From: Pseudomonas oryzihabitans
GTDB lineage: Bacteria; Pseudomonadota; Gammaproteobacteria; Pseudomonadales; Pseudomonadaceae
Length of the DNA stretch: 64,000 nucleotides
Direction: 5' to 3'
NCBI RefSeq assembly: GCF_024652905.1
Contig: NZ_CP102428.1
Span: forward strand, 2,864,501 to 2,928,500
Made by a program: the position numbers and the translations under genes. Positions 9,532-18,390 of the stretch are shown piece after piece. Every line of letters starts with the position of its first letter. Positions within the stretch are counted from its first letter, which is position 1. The notes below the pieces were generated by a model, which saw nothing but the letters and a program-made list of their open reading frames with translations, ran no database searches and was not told where the DNA came from.

Positions 9532-10632
9532 CTAACGCTTGTGGCCGGTGTTCAGCTTGCGCTCCAGACGGGCGGAGTAGCTGGACATGGCGAAACAGAA
9601 AATCCAGAAGACCAGGGCGGCGAACACATAGCCTTCGGTGGACAGACCAGGCCAGGCCGGGTCGGAGGTGGCGCGCTTGATGCTGTTGAGCAGGTCGAAC
9701 AGGCCGATGATGACCACCAGGCTCGAATCCTTGAACAGCGCGATGAAGGTGTTGACGATGCCTGGGATCACCAGCTTGAGCGCCTGCGGCAGGATCACCA
9801 GGCCGGTGGTCCGCCAGTAGCCCAGCCCCATGGCCGCAGCGGCTTCGTACTGGCCCTTGGGAATGGCCTGCATGCCACCCCGCACCACCTCGGCGATATA
9901 GGCCGCCTCGAAGATGATCACCATGACGATGGCGCGCAACAGCTTGTCGAGGTTCATGCCATCGGGCAGGAACAGCGGCAGCATCACCGACGACAGGAAC
10001 AGCACCGTGATCAACGGGATACCCCGCCAGAACTCGATCATGGTCACGCAGATGACCTTGATCGCCGGCAGCTTGGAGCGCCGTCCCAGGGCCAGCAGAA
10101 TGCCCAGCGGCAAGGCGCCGACGATACCCACGGCGGCGATCACCACGGTCAGCATCAGGCCGCCCCACTCGGTGGTGGGCACCACGCGCAGACCGAAACC
10201 GCCATACAGCAGCCAGAAGGCCACCAGCGGATAGATCACCAGCAGGGCCAGACCGTAACGGGCCTTGTGCTTGAAACTGTCGAGGAACAGCGGGATGGCG
10301 CCGATCACGGCGATCACCACGGTCAGATCCACACGCCAGCGCTGATCGCCGGGGTAGAAGCCGTACATGAACTGCCCGAAGCGCTCCTTGATGAACACCC
10401 AGCAGGCGCCACCCGGGGCGCAATCGGCACGGGTGCTGCCGCTCCAGGTGGCATTGATGAAGGCCCAGTTCACCACCGGCGGCACGATCAGCCAGACGAG
10501 GTAGAGACCGAACAGCGTCAGCAGGGTATTGCCGATGCTGGAAAACAGATTGCCTCGAATCCAGGCCAGGGCACCGACGCTGGAAGGCGGCGGCGGCAGG
10601 TCCGGTTTGAAGGTATGGGTCTGGTTACTCAT
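9532..10632 (-). CDS. aapM: general L-amino acid ABC transporter permease AapM
   Basis: A 366-residue membrane permease of the His/Glu/Gln/Arg/opine family. The C-terminal 200 residues contain the conserved EAA loop (EAAAAMGLGYWRTTGLVILPQ), which contacts the ATPase. The N-terminal half holds two or three extra membrane segments and a periplasmic insert with a cysteine pair (ADCAPGGACW), as in AapM and BztC. It has a clear AAGGAG site upstream and is 9 bp from aapQ. AapQ and AapM are expected to form a heterodimeric channel in the inner membrane. Confidence 0.95.
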   Translation of the reverse strand: MSNQTHTFKPDLPPPPSSVGALAWIRGNLFSSIGNTLLTLFGLYLVWLIVPPVVNWAFINATWSGSTRADCAPGGACWVFIKERFGQFMYGFYPGDQRWRVDLTVVIAVIGAIPLFLDSFKHKARYGLALLVIYPLVAFWLLYGGFGLRVVPTTEWGGLMLTVVIAAVGIVGALPLGILLALGRRSKLPAIKVICVTMIEFWRGIPLITVLFLSSVMLPLFLPDGMNLDKLLRAIVMVIIFEAAYIAEVVRGGMQAIPKGQYEAAAAMGLGYWRTTGLVILPQALKLVIPGIVNTFIALFKDSSLVVIIGLFDLLNSIKRATSDPAWPGLSTEGYVFAALVFWIFCFAMSSYSARLERKLNTGHKR

Positions 10633-10641
10633 ACGCGCTCC

Positions 10642-11829
10642 TTAACGCTCGATCAGCGCGATGCGCTTGTTGTACCAGTTCATCAGGATACTGATGCTGA
10701 TGCTGATGGCCAGGTAGACGCTCATGGTGATGGCCATGGTCTCGATGGCCTGGCCGGTCTGGTTCAGGACGGTGCCGGCGAACAGCGCCACCATCTCCGG
10801 ATAGCCCACCGCGGCGCCCAGCGAGGAGTTCTTCATCAGGTTCAGATACTGGTTGGTCAGTGGCGGAATGATCACCCGCAAGGCCTGGGGAATGATCACC
10901 AGCCGCAAGGTCAGGCCCGGACGCAGCCCCAGGGAGCTGGCCGCCTCGGTCTGACCGTGGCTGACCGCCTGGATACCACCGCGCACCGTCTCGCCGATGA
11001 AGGCCGCGGTATAGACCGACAGGGCCAATGCCAGGGAGACCAGCTCGGGGATGATCACCCAGCCGCCGCGCAGGTTGAAGCCCTGCAATTCCGGTACTTC
11101 CCAGTGCAACGGCCTGCCGAAGACCAGGGCCGCCAGCAGAGGGATCCCGATCAGCAGCGCCAGCACGGTCCACAGCACCGGAAAGCGCTGGCCGGTGGCA
11201 TGCCGCCGTTTGCGCGCCCAGCGCACCACCACCACGCTGGCGACGATGGCGATCAGCAGCGCGATCAGACCGGGCAAAAAGCCGGCATCGGCGATCGGCG
11301 CTGGCATGTACAGGCCGCGGTTGTTGACGAAGAAGGCATCGCCCAGGGTCAGGCTCTGGCGCGGACCCGGCAGCGGCGCGAGCACGGCGAAATAGACGAA
11401 GAAGATCAGCAGCAGCGGCGGAATGTTGCGGAAGGTCTCGATATAGACCGTGGCGACCTTGCGCAGCAGCCAGTTGTTCGACAACCGCGCCACACCCACG
11501 CTGAAGCCGATGATGGTCGCCAGGAAGATGCCGATGACCGACACCAGCAGGGTGTTGAGCAGACCGACCAGGAAGACGCGCCCGTAGGTATCGCCTTCGC
11601 TGTACGGAATCAGGTGCTGGGGAATGCCGAAGCCGGCGGTGTTGTTGAGAAAGCCGAAGCCGGAGGTGATGCCCCGGTTGGCGAGGTTGGTCTGGGTGTT
11701 GTCGAACAGGAACCAGCCGAAGGCCACCACGGCGACCACGGCCACGATCTGGAACAGCCAGGAGCGTACCTGCGGGTCGGTGAGCAGCGACCCACGGACC
11801 GGTGCGGACGGTTTGCTAACGTTTTGCAT
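10642..11829 (-). CDS. aapQ: general L-amino acid ABC transporter permease AapQ
   Basis: A 395-residue permease, larger than a typical 220-residue amino-acid permease because of an N-terminal extension with extra membrane segments, as usual in the Aap/Bzt group. The EAA loop reads EAASSLGLRPGLTLRLVIIPQ near residue 310. Segments such as TAAFIGETVRGGIQAV and LTNQYLNLMKNSSLGAAVGY are characteristic of the family. The gene follows aapJ after a 100-bp spacer that contains a strong hairpin, and precedes aapM by 9 bp. Function with AapM is to pass amino acids delivered by AapJ. Confidence 0.95.
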   Translation of the reverse strand: MQNVSKPSAPVRGSLLTDPQVRSWLFQIVAVVAVVAFGWFLFDNTQTNLANRGITSGFGFLNNTAGFGIPQHLIPYSEGDTYGRVFLVGLLNTLLVSVIGIFLATIIGFSVGVARLSNNWLLRKVATVYIETFRNIPPLLLIFFVYFAVLAPLPGPRQSLTLGDAFFVNNRGLYMPAPIADAGFLPGLIALLIAIVASVVVVRWARKRRHATGQRFPVLWTVLALLIGIPLLAALVFGRPLHWEVPELQGFNLRGGWVIIPELVSLALALSVYTAAFIGETVRGGIQAVSHGQTEAASSLGLRPGLTLRLVIIPQALRVIIPPLTNQYLNLMKNSSLGAAVGYPEMVALFAGTVLNQTGQAIETMAITMSVYLAISISISILMNWYNKRIALIER

Positions 11830-11848
11830 CTACTTGGAGCCTCATTAA

Positions 11849-11889
11849 ATTCTCGCCCCACAGCGCGGTCAGCGCTGCAGGGCGAGAAT
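11849..11889 (-). other. intra-operon mRNA hairpin between aapJ and aapQ
   Basis: ATTCTCGCCC (11849-11858) pairs perfectly with GGGCGAGAAT (11880-11889), and an inner stem CAGCGC / GCGCTG (11861-11866, 11872-11877) closes on a 5-nt loop. No U-tract follows on the minus strand. This position, after the binding-protein gene, is where stabilising or partial-termination hairpins raise the amount of binding protein over permease in many ABC operons. Confidence 0.75.
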
Positions 11890-11929
11890 CTGCACATCCG
11901 GAAGGTGTTCGGCGACTAAGGCGCCGAGA

Positions 11930-12958
11930 TCAACGGACCGGCGGGGCGTACTGCAGACCGCCTGCATTCCACAGGGCGTTGAGGCCACGCTTGATCTTCA
12001 GGTCGCTGCCCATGCCGACGTTGCGCTCGAAGACTTCGCCGTAGTTGCCCACCTGCTTGACGATCTTCACCGCCCAGTCCTTCGGCAGCTTCAGATCCTT
12101 GCCGAATTCGCCATCGGCGCCGAGCAGACGACGCACGTCAGGGTTCTTGGAGTCCTTGGCCTGGGCTTCGACGTTGGCAGAGGTCAGACCCAGCTCTTCG
12201 GCGTTGACCATGGCGAACAGCGACCACTTGACCACGGTCAGCCAGTCTTCGTCGCCACGCCGCACGGCCGGTGCCAGCGGCTCCTTGGAGATCACCTCGG
12301 GCAGCACGACGTAGTCGTCGGGCTTGGACAGCTTGTTGCGCTGGGCGTACAGCTGCGACTGGTCGGAGGTCAGGACGTCGCAACGACCGGCTTCCAGCGA
12401 CTTGGCGCTCTCGTCCGAGGTGCTGTAGGTGATGGGGGTGAACTTCATGCCGTTGGAACGGAAGTAGTCGGCCAGGTTGAGTTCGGTGGTGGTACCGGCC
12501 TGGATGCACACGGTGGCGCCGTCCAGTTCCTTAGCGCTCTTCACACCCAGCTTATTGCTCACCAGGAAGCCCTGGCCGTCATAGTAGGTGACGCCGGCGA
12601 AGATCAGACCCATGCCGCCATCGCGGGAGCTGGTCCAGGTGGTGTTGCGCGACAGCACGTCGATCTCGCCGGATTGCAGCGCGGTGAAACGCTCCTTGGC
12701 GGTCAGGGGAGTGAAGCGAACCTTGGTGGAGTCACCGAAGACCGCAGCGGCCACGGCGCGGCAGACGTCGACGTCGATGCCCTTGTAGTCACCCTTGGAG
12801 TCGGTGAAGGAGAAGCCCGGCAGGCCATCGCTGACGCCGCATTGCACGAAACCTTTGTTCTTCACCGCATCCAGGGTAGCGCCTGCGTGAGCCATGCCGG
12901 ACAGGCCAAGAGCAGCGGCGGTGGTCAGAATTGCCAGGGTAGACTTCACCATCTTCAT
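11930..12958 (-). CDS. aapJ: general L-amino acid ABC transporter periplasmic binding protein
   Basis: A 342-residue solute-binding protein of the SBP family 3. A Sec signal peptide spans residues 1-25 with a SGMAHA cleavage site before GATLDAVKNKG. The segment GVSDGLPGFSFTDSKGDYKGIDVDVCRAVAAAVFGD is the family-3 N-terminal lobe signature in the AapJ/BztA version. It captures amino acids in the periplasm and feeds AapQM. It is first in the operon, with AAGTGGAGC as ribosome site, and lies about 190 bp downstream of a sigma54-type promoter candidate. The next gene, aapQ, is separated by a hairpin. Confidence 0.95.
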   Translation of the reverse strand: MKMVKSTLAILTTAAALGLSGMAHAGATLDAVKNKGFVQCGVSDGLPGFSFTDSKGDYKGIDVDVCRAVAAAVFGDSTKVRFTPLTAKERFTALQSGEIDVLSRNTTWTSSRDGGMGLIFAGVTYYDGQGFLVSNKLGVKSAKELDGATVCIQAGTTTELNLADYFRSNGMKFTPITYSTSDESAKSLEAGRCDVLTSDQSQLYAQRNKLSKPDDYVVLPEVISKEPLAPAVRRGDEDWLTVVKWSLFAMVNAEELGLTSANVEAQAKDSKNPDVRRLLGADGEFGKDLKLPKDWAVKIVKQVGNYGEVFERNVGMGSDLKIKRGLNALWNAGGLQYAPPVR

Positions 12959-13986
<1,028 letters not shown>

Positions 13987-14079
13987 AGACCGAATCGCCG
14001 AGCCGTTGCGTTTTTGGAAACCGGTCGACAGTTTGCGGAATCCGGGCACGAATGGAGGCCCGGACAGGGCCAAGCGAAC

Positions 14080-14106
14080 GAACTTTGAGGTACCCATCCG
14101 GTCCAG
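14080..14106 (+). promoter_or_regulatory. possible AlgU (sigma22/sigmaE) promoter before the GGDEF gene
   Basis: GAACTT at 14080-14085 is followed after 16 bp by TCCAG at 14102-14106, close to the AlgU pattern GAACTT-N16/17-TCTGA. It lies about 80 bp before the start of the cyclase gene. The -35 match is perfect but the -10 match is partial. Confidence 0.35.
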
Positions 14107-14185
14107 TAGGGGTGCCTGAAGGTCGTGATGTGCATGGAGCAGCTATGGCCCGAGTTTTCCTTTCAGCCCCCGGGGTGATCCTTTG

Positions 14186-15136
14186 ATGGCTGCCCCCTTG
14201 TCGGCCTGGCTGGCCGAAGTACCGGTCGCTTCCCTGAAGGACCTGCGCCTGTTCAAGGGCGTGGAGACCTACCTGCTGGAAGCCCTGATCGCCCGCTCGG
14301 CCACCCGCAGTCTGGTCGCCGGTGAGTGCCTGCTCTCGCCCGCCATGATCAACCAGTACATGTACCTCATCCTGGAAGGTCGCCTGCGAGTCCACCTGGG
14401 CTCGCCGGAAAATCCGCCCATCTATCTGCTCGGCCCAGGCGAATGCTCGGGCGAGATCAGCTTCATGGACAGCGAGCGGCCCAGCGCCCACGTCATCGCC
14501 GAAGCCGACACCCAGGTGCTCTGCCTGCATCGCGACCTGGTGCTGGAGCTGATCGAGCGTTCTTCCAAGGCCATGCACAACCTGCTCGGCATCCTCTGTG
14601 AGCGGATGCGCCGTGGCAACCAGCTCATCGTCGACACCGAACGCAACGCCAATGTCGATACGCTGACCGGCCTGTTCAATCGGCGGCGCCTCGAGCAGCT
14701 GTTCGAGCGCGAGAGCACTCGTTGCGCCTTCAATCGGCAGCCCCTGAGCCTGCTGATGCTGGATGTCGATCACTTCAAGCGCTACAACGACACCCATGGT
14801 CATCTGGCGGGCGACTATGCCCTGTGCCTGGTCGCCAATACCCTGCGCGACCAGTTGAGACCCAAGGACAGCATGGCGCGCTATGGGGGCGAGGAGTTCG
14901 TCATCCTGTTGCCGGAAATCGATCGCGACGAGGCGATCGCCATTGCCGAGCGCCTGCGCCAGAGCCTGGCGGAGATCAAGGATTTCTATTCACCCTGCGG
15001 CAAGCTGCCGGGCGTCACCGTGTCCATTGGACTGGCGCAGATGCGCAAGGCCGATTCCCTGGACGAACTGGTCGGGCGCGCGGACAAGTCGCTCTATCAG
15101 GCCAAGGATGCCGGGCGCAATCGGATCAGCGGCTGA
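14186..15136 (+). CDS. cyclic-nucleotide-binding-like / GGDEF diguanylate cyclase
   Basis: A 316-residue soluble protein. Residues 18-140 form a Crp-type cyclic-nucleotide-binding domain (YLILEGRLRVHLG ... GECSGEISFMDSERPSAHVIAEADTQVLCL). Residues 160-316 are a GGDEF domain with an intact GGEEF at 234-238 and an RPKD inhibitory site at 225-228, so it should make cyclic-di-GMP and be product-inhibited. ATG 14186 was chosen over the TTG directly before it. The sensory domain lacks a helix-turn-helix and may bind a nucleotide or act as a structural switch. A possible AlgU promoter is upstream. It is monocistronic, about 95 bp before rhlB. Confidence 0.92.
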   Translation: MAAPLSAWLAEVPVASLKDLRLFKGVETYLLEALIARSATRSLVAGECLLSPAMINQYMYLILEGRLRVHLGSPENPPIYLLGPGECSGEISFMDSERPSAHVIAEADTQVLCLHRDLVLELIERSSKAMHNLLGILCERMRRGNQLIVDTERNANVDTLTGLFNRRRLEQLFERESTRCAFNRQPLSLLMLDVDHFKRYNDTHGHLAGDYALCLVANTLRDQLRPKDSMARYGGEEFVILLPEIDRDEAIAIAERLRQSLAEIKDFYSPCGKLPGVTVSIGLAQMRKADSLDELVGRADKSLYQAKDAGRNRISG

Positions 15137-15231
15137 GCGGATTGCGCTTGCGTTCGGCAGGTAGTTGTTGCCGGGCACGTAGGTTGCTTTACACTGCGGT
15201 CTCATTCCGCTTTCGATGATCGAGACCCTCC

Positions 15232-16725
15232 GTGCTCAAGGCACTCAAAAAATTTCTGGGCAAGGATCAAGAGGTCGCTCAGCCGACCCCCTCCCCTGCG
15301 CCCCAAGCTACCCCCAGCGCCGCTCCTGAAGCCCCCTCCTCTCCTGCCCCGATCGCGCCCGAGCCCCAGGCCGAGCGTGCGCCGCGCAAACCGCGTACCC
15401 CAGGCGAAACCCGCAGCCAGGAATCCCGCCCCCAGGAGCCGCGCGCCCAGGTGGAAAAATCCGCCAAGCCACGTCGCGAACGCAGCCCGCGCAAGCCCAA
15501 GCCGATCGACACCTGGAAACTGGAAGACTTCGCCGTCGAGCCCCAGGAAGGCAAGACGCGCTTCCACGACTTCAAGCTGGATCCGCGGCTGATGCACGGC
15601 ATCCACGACCTCGGCTTTCCCTACTGCACGCCGATCCAGGCGCAGGTGCTGGGTTTCACCCTCAAGGGCAAGGACGCCATCGGCCGCGCCCAGACCGGCA
15701 CGGGCAAGACCGCGGCCTTCCTGATCTCGACGATCACCCAGCTGTTGACCACCCCGCCGCCCAAGGAAAGGTACATGGGCGAGCCGCGAGCGCTGATCAT
15801 CGCGCCGACCCGCGAGCTGGTGGTGCAGATCGCCAACGACGCTCTGGATCTGGCCAAGTACACCGGCCTGAACGTCATGAGCTTTGTCGGCGGCATGGAC
15901 TTCGACAAGCAGCTCAAGCAGCTCGAAGCGCGCTATTGCGACATCCTGGTCGCCACCCCGGGCCGTCTGCTGGACTTCAACCAGCGCGGCGAGGTGCATC
16001 TGGACATGGTCGAGGTCATGGTGCTGGACGAGGCCGACCGCATGCTGGACATGGGCTTCATTCCCCAGGTTCGCCAGATCATCCGCCAGACGCCGCCCAA
16101 GAGCGAACGCCAGACCCTGCTGTTCTCCGCCACCTTCACCGACGACGTGATGAACCTGGCGCGGCAGTGGACCACCGATCCGGCCATCGTCGAGATCGAG
16201 CCGGAAAACGTGGCCAGCGACACCGTCGAGCAGCACGTCTATGCCGTGTCCTCCAGCGACAAGTATCGCCTGCTCTACAATCTGGTCGCCCAGAACAACT
16301 GGGAGCGGGTGATGGTGTTCGCCAACCGTCGCGACGAGGTGCGCCGCATCGAAGAACGCCTGACCAAGGACGGCATCAGCGCCGCCCAGATGTCCGGCGA
16401 TGTGCCCCAGCACAAGCGCATCAAGACCCTGGAAGGCTTCCGCGCCGGCAAGATCCGCGTGCTGGTGGCCACCGACGTGGCCGGTCGCGGCATTCACGTC
16501 GACGGCATCAGCCACGTGATCAACTTCACCCTACCGGAAGACCCGGACGACTACGTGCACCGCATCGGTCGTACCGGTCGTGCCGGCGCCAGCGGTACCT
16601 CCATCAGCTTCGCCGGTGAGGACGACGCCTTCGCCCTGCCGCCCATCGAAACCCTGCTGGGGCGCAAGATCGGTTGCGAGATGCCGCCAGCCGAGTTGCT
16701 CAAGCCGGTCCCGCGGCAGCGCTGA
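15232..16725 (+). CDS. rhlB: ATP-dependent RNA helicase RhlB (DEAD box)
   Basis: A 497-residue DEAD-box helicase that unwinds RNA in the degradosome and in mRNA turnover. Residues 1-85 are a basic, Pro/Ala/Arg-rich disordered extension following a conserved [11 protein letters not shown] start. The helicase core carries AQTGTGKT (153-160), DEAD (266-269), SAT (299-301) and HRIGRTGR (443-450). The start is GTG at 15232. Pseudomonas RhlB has this N-terminal extension in place of the longer E. coli C-terminal tail. Downstream, between it and the convergent moaE, lie three palindromic repeats rather than a simple terminator. Confidence 0.95.
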   Translation: MLKALKKFLGKDQEVAQPTPSPAPQATPSAAPEAPSSPAPIAPEPQAERAPRKPRTPGETRSQESRPQEPRAQVEKSAKPRRERSPRKPKPIDTWKLEDFAVEPQEGKTRFHDFKLDPRLMHGIHDLGFPYCTPIQAQVLGFTLKGKDAIGRAQTGTGKTAAFLISTITQLLTTPPPKERYMGEPRALIIAPTRELVVQIANDALDLAKYTGLNVMSFVGGMDFDKQLKQLEARYCDILVATPGRLLDFNQRGEVHLDMVEVMVLDEADRMLDMGFIPQVRQIIRQTPPKSERQTLLFSATFTDDVMNLARQWTTDPAIVEIEPENVASDTVEQHVYAVSSSDKYRLLYNLVAQNNWERVMVFANRRDEVRRIEERLTKDGISAAQMSGDVPQHKRIKTLEGFRAGKIRVLVATDVAGRGIHVDGISHVINFTLPEDPDDYVHRIGRTGRAGASGTSISFAGEDDAFALPPIETLLGRKIGCEMPPAELLKPVPRQR

Positions 16726-16760
16726 GTAGCGCTGCCCCACCACGGCTCCTACGGGCCGCG

Positions 16761-16851
16761 GTAGGTTGGGCTGAGCGCAGCGAAGCCCAACATTGCCTCG
16801 AGGGCCGCCACTGTTGGGCTTCGACGATGGAACCGTCTCAACCCAACCTAC
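16761..16851 (-). repeat. palindromic repeat family A, copy 1
   Basis: A 91-bp element with outer arms GTAGGTTGGG / CCCAACCTAC and inner arms AAGCCCAACA / TGTTGGGCTT, the arms of one side containing TGAGCGCAGCG and of the other CGACGATGG. It is the reverse orientation of the two copies at 37660-37859. It lies between convergent rhlB and moaE. Confidence 0.9.
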
Positions 16852-16862
16852 GGTCTATCATG

Positions 16863-16897
16863 GCCATGACTGCGATAAGACAGTCGCTCCTACAAGA
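16863..16897 (+). repeat. REP-like palindrome (GCTCCTAC type)
   Basis: TCATGGCCATGACTGCGATA followed by AGACAGTCGCTCCTACAAG forms a short imperfect hairpin ending in GCTCCTAC, the terminal motif shared by many Pseudomonas REP sequences. Relatives are at 37556-37640. Confidence 0.6.
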
Positions 16898-16902
16898 TAG
16901 GT

Positions 16903-16982
16903 CGTAGAGTGGATGACGGCGCAGCCTCATCCACCAACAGCCGGAGCACTACGTGGAAAACGCTGTGCGGTTTTCCCCTACG
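16903..16982 (-). repeat. composite palindromic repeat overlapping the moaE stop
   Basis: Two hairpins make an 80-bp element: GGATGA / TCATCC (about 16911-16933) and GGAAAACGC / GCGGTTTTCC (about 16954-16977). The outer ends are CGTAG and CTACG. The final CTACG supplies the TAG stop of moaE at 16978-16980. Confidence 0.7.
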
Positions 16983-17430
16983 TCGTCCAACGCCCCGCGG
17001 CGTCTTGGTCGCTGGCACGCCCATCCACCCAGCGCGGGCCCTCGGATGTGTCCTCCTTCTTCCAGAAGGGTGCGCGGGTCTTGAGATAGTCCATCACGAA
17101 ATTGCAGGCCTCGAAGGCCGCCTGGCGATGGGCGCTGGCGGTACCGACGAAGACGATGGGTTCGCCCGGCTCCAGGCGACCGATGCGATGCAGGATATCG
17201 ACGTTAAGCAGCGGCCAGCGCTGATTCGCCTCTTCGACGATGCGCGCCAGGGCCTTCTCGGTCATGCCGGGAAAGTGCTCGAGGAACAGCCCGCCGACGT
17301 CGCGCCCAGCGTTGAAGTCCCGTACATAACCGACGAAACCCACCACGGCACCGATGCCGGTGTTGGCGGCATGCAGGGCATTGAGCTCCTGGCCAGGATC
17401 GAAAGCCGCAGCCTGTACACGAATGGCCAT
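16978..17430 (-). CDS. moaE: molybdopterin synthase catalytic subunit
   Basis: A 150-residue MoaE that, with thiocarboxylated MoaD, converts precursor Z (cPMP) to molybdopterin in the cytoplasm. Diagnostic segments are GAVVGFVGYVRDFN (26-39), LEHFPGMTEKAL and HRIGRLEPGEPIVFVGTASAHR, with Arg and Lys residues of the active site including the KKEDTSEGPRW near the end. It is the last gene of moaCDE, 2 bp after moaD. Its stop codon is provided by an adjoining palindromic repeat, so the extreme C-terminus (AGRWTT) may have been altered by repeat insertion. Confidence 0.95.
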   Translation of the reverse strand: MAIRVQAAAFDPGQELNALHAANTGIGAVVGFVGYVRDFNAGRDVGGLFLEHFPGMTEKALARIVEEANQRWPLLNVDILHRIGRLEPGEPIVFVGTASAHRQAAFEACNFVMDYLKTRAPFWKKEDTSEGPRWVDGRASDQDAAGRWTT

Positions 17431-17432
17431 GC

Positions 17433-17684
17433 CTAGCCTCCGGTCACGGTGGGAAAGAAGGCGACTTCGTCGCCATCGCGCAGCGGCTCGGCCAGCCCGC
17501 AGAGTTCTTCATTGCGGGCGCACATGAGACCGCGCTCGCCCAGAGTCTCGGTCCAGATTCCACCGCGCTGGACCAGGTGCTCGCGCAGGTCGCCAACGGT
17601 GGCCAGATCAGGCTCCCAGGCCAGACTGTCCTCGGCGAGACCCAACACCTCGCGATAGCGGGCGAAGAATTGCACGCGGATCAT
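17433..17684 (-). CDS. moaD: molybdopterin synthase sulfur carrier subunit
   Basis: An 83-residue ubiquitin-fold protein ending in the essential Gly-Gly (FPTVTGG), whose C-terminus is adenylated and thiocarboxylated to give sulfur to MoaE. The core [16 protein letters not shown] is canonical. The ATG at 17684 overlaps the moaC stop by four bases (ATGA); a longer open frame upstream is out of family. It forms the moaCDE operon with its neighbours; moaA and moaB are not in this window. Confidence 0.95.
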   Translation of the reverse strand: MIRVQFFARYREVLGLAEDSLAWEPDLATVGDLREHLVQRGGIWTETLGERGLMCARNEELCGLAEPLRDGDEVAFFPTVTGG

Positions 17685-18160
17685 GCCGGCTGCTCCTCGG
17701 CGCGGAAGTGGCCACTCTTGCCGCCGTTCTTTTCCAGCAGGCGTACCGCCTCGATGGTCATGCCCCGATCGACCGCCTTGCACATGTCGTAAAGGGTCAG
17801 GGCCGCGACACTGGCTGCGGTCAGGGCCTCCATCTCCACCCCGGTCTGCCCGGACAGCTTGCAGGTGGCGGTGATCCGCACCGCATCGGGCGCTTCCGCG
17901 GCCAGCTGGACCTTGACGCCGGTCAGCATCAGCGGATGGCAGAGCGGGATGAGATCGGCGGTCTTCTTGGCTGCCTGGATGCCGGCGACACGGGCCACGG
18001 CGAAGACATCGCCCTTGGGGTGGCCGCCGCTCTGGATCAGGTCGAGGGTTTCCGGACGCATGCGCACCCGGGCTTCGGCGGTGGCTTCACGGAAGGTCAC
18101 CTGCTTGTCGGTGACATCGACCATGTTGGCACGGCCTTGGGAATCGAGATGGGTCAGCAC
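17681..18160 (-). CDS. moaC: cyclic pyranopterin monophosphate synthase
   Basis: A 159-residue MoaC, which with MoaA turns GTP into cyclic pyranopterin monophosphate, the first step of molybdenum cofactor synthesis. Conserved stretches include [27 protein letters not shown] (residues 74-81) and [23 protein letters not shown] with the catalytic Asp-Met-Cys-Lys. The start [16 protein letters not shown] matches the family. It is first in the moaCDE operon and overlaps moaD by 4 bp. A CCTTTCC ribosome site complement is just upstream. Confidence 0.95.
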   Translation of the reverse strand: MLTHLDSQGRANMVDVTDKQVTFREATAEARVRMRPETLDLIQSGGHPKGDVFAVARVAGIQAAKKTADLIPLCHPLMLTGVKVQLAAEAPDAVRITATCKLSGQTGVEMEALTAASVAALTLYDMCKAVDRGMTIEAVRLLEKNGGKSGHFRAEEQPA

Positions 18161-18241
18161 GGCATGACTCCTGGAAAGGACCTGCCATTGTAGACCTGCG
18201 GCTAGGGATTTGATCCCCGCCCGTGACCAGACGGGGATCGT

Positions 18242-18384
18242 GGGCTGTGTCTAAAAAAGTGCCTGCGCTCGGTCATGCTGCGTTAAAAATCCGTTCGGAA
18301 TGCTCATTTACCACTCGTAAACTCCGCTTCCTCACGGATTTTTGCCTTGCTTGACCTTCGCTCGGCTACTTTTCAGACAAGCCC
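18242..18384. repeat. long hairpin element with invariant 40-nt core, copy C1
   Basis: About 143 bp. The outer arms GGGCTGTGTCTAAAAAAGT (18242-18260) and ACTTTTCAGACAAGCCC (18368-18384) pair imperfectly; an inner stem AAAAATCCGT / ACGGATTTTT-like pairs at 18284-18293 and 18333-18342. The centre 18295-18334 is a 40-nt stretch identical, as reverse complement, to 45450-45489. It sits just downstream of the PhoH gene (stop 18391) and before moaC, and could also act in transcription termination of phoH. Confidence 0.85.
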
Positions 18385-18390
18385 TAGCAC

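Noticed and set aside
9541-11919. A 792-codon open frame antisense to aapM and aapQ
   Set aside because: Low-complexity Gln/His/Gly/Asp-rich translation typical of high-GC antisense shadows; the real reverse-strand permease genes fully explain the region.
14129-14179. A 16-codon leader ORF (starting MCMEQLWPEF) ahead of the GGDEF gene
   Set aside because: Weak ribosome site, no regulatory codon run and no attenuator hairpin behind it.
18242-18384. Tempting reading of the C1 element as an insertion sequence
   Set aside because: There is no transposase frame; it is only 143 bp, and direct target repeats could not be seen by eye.
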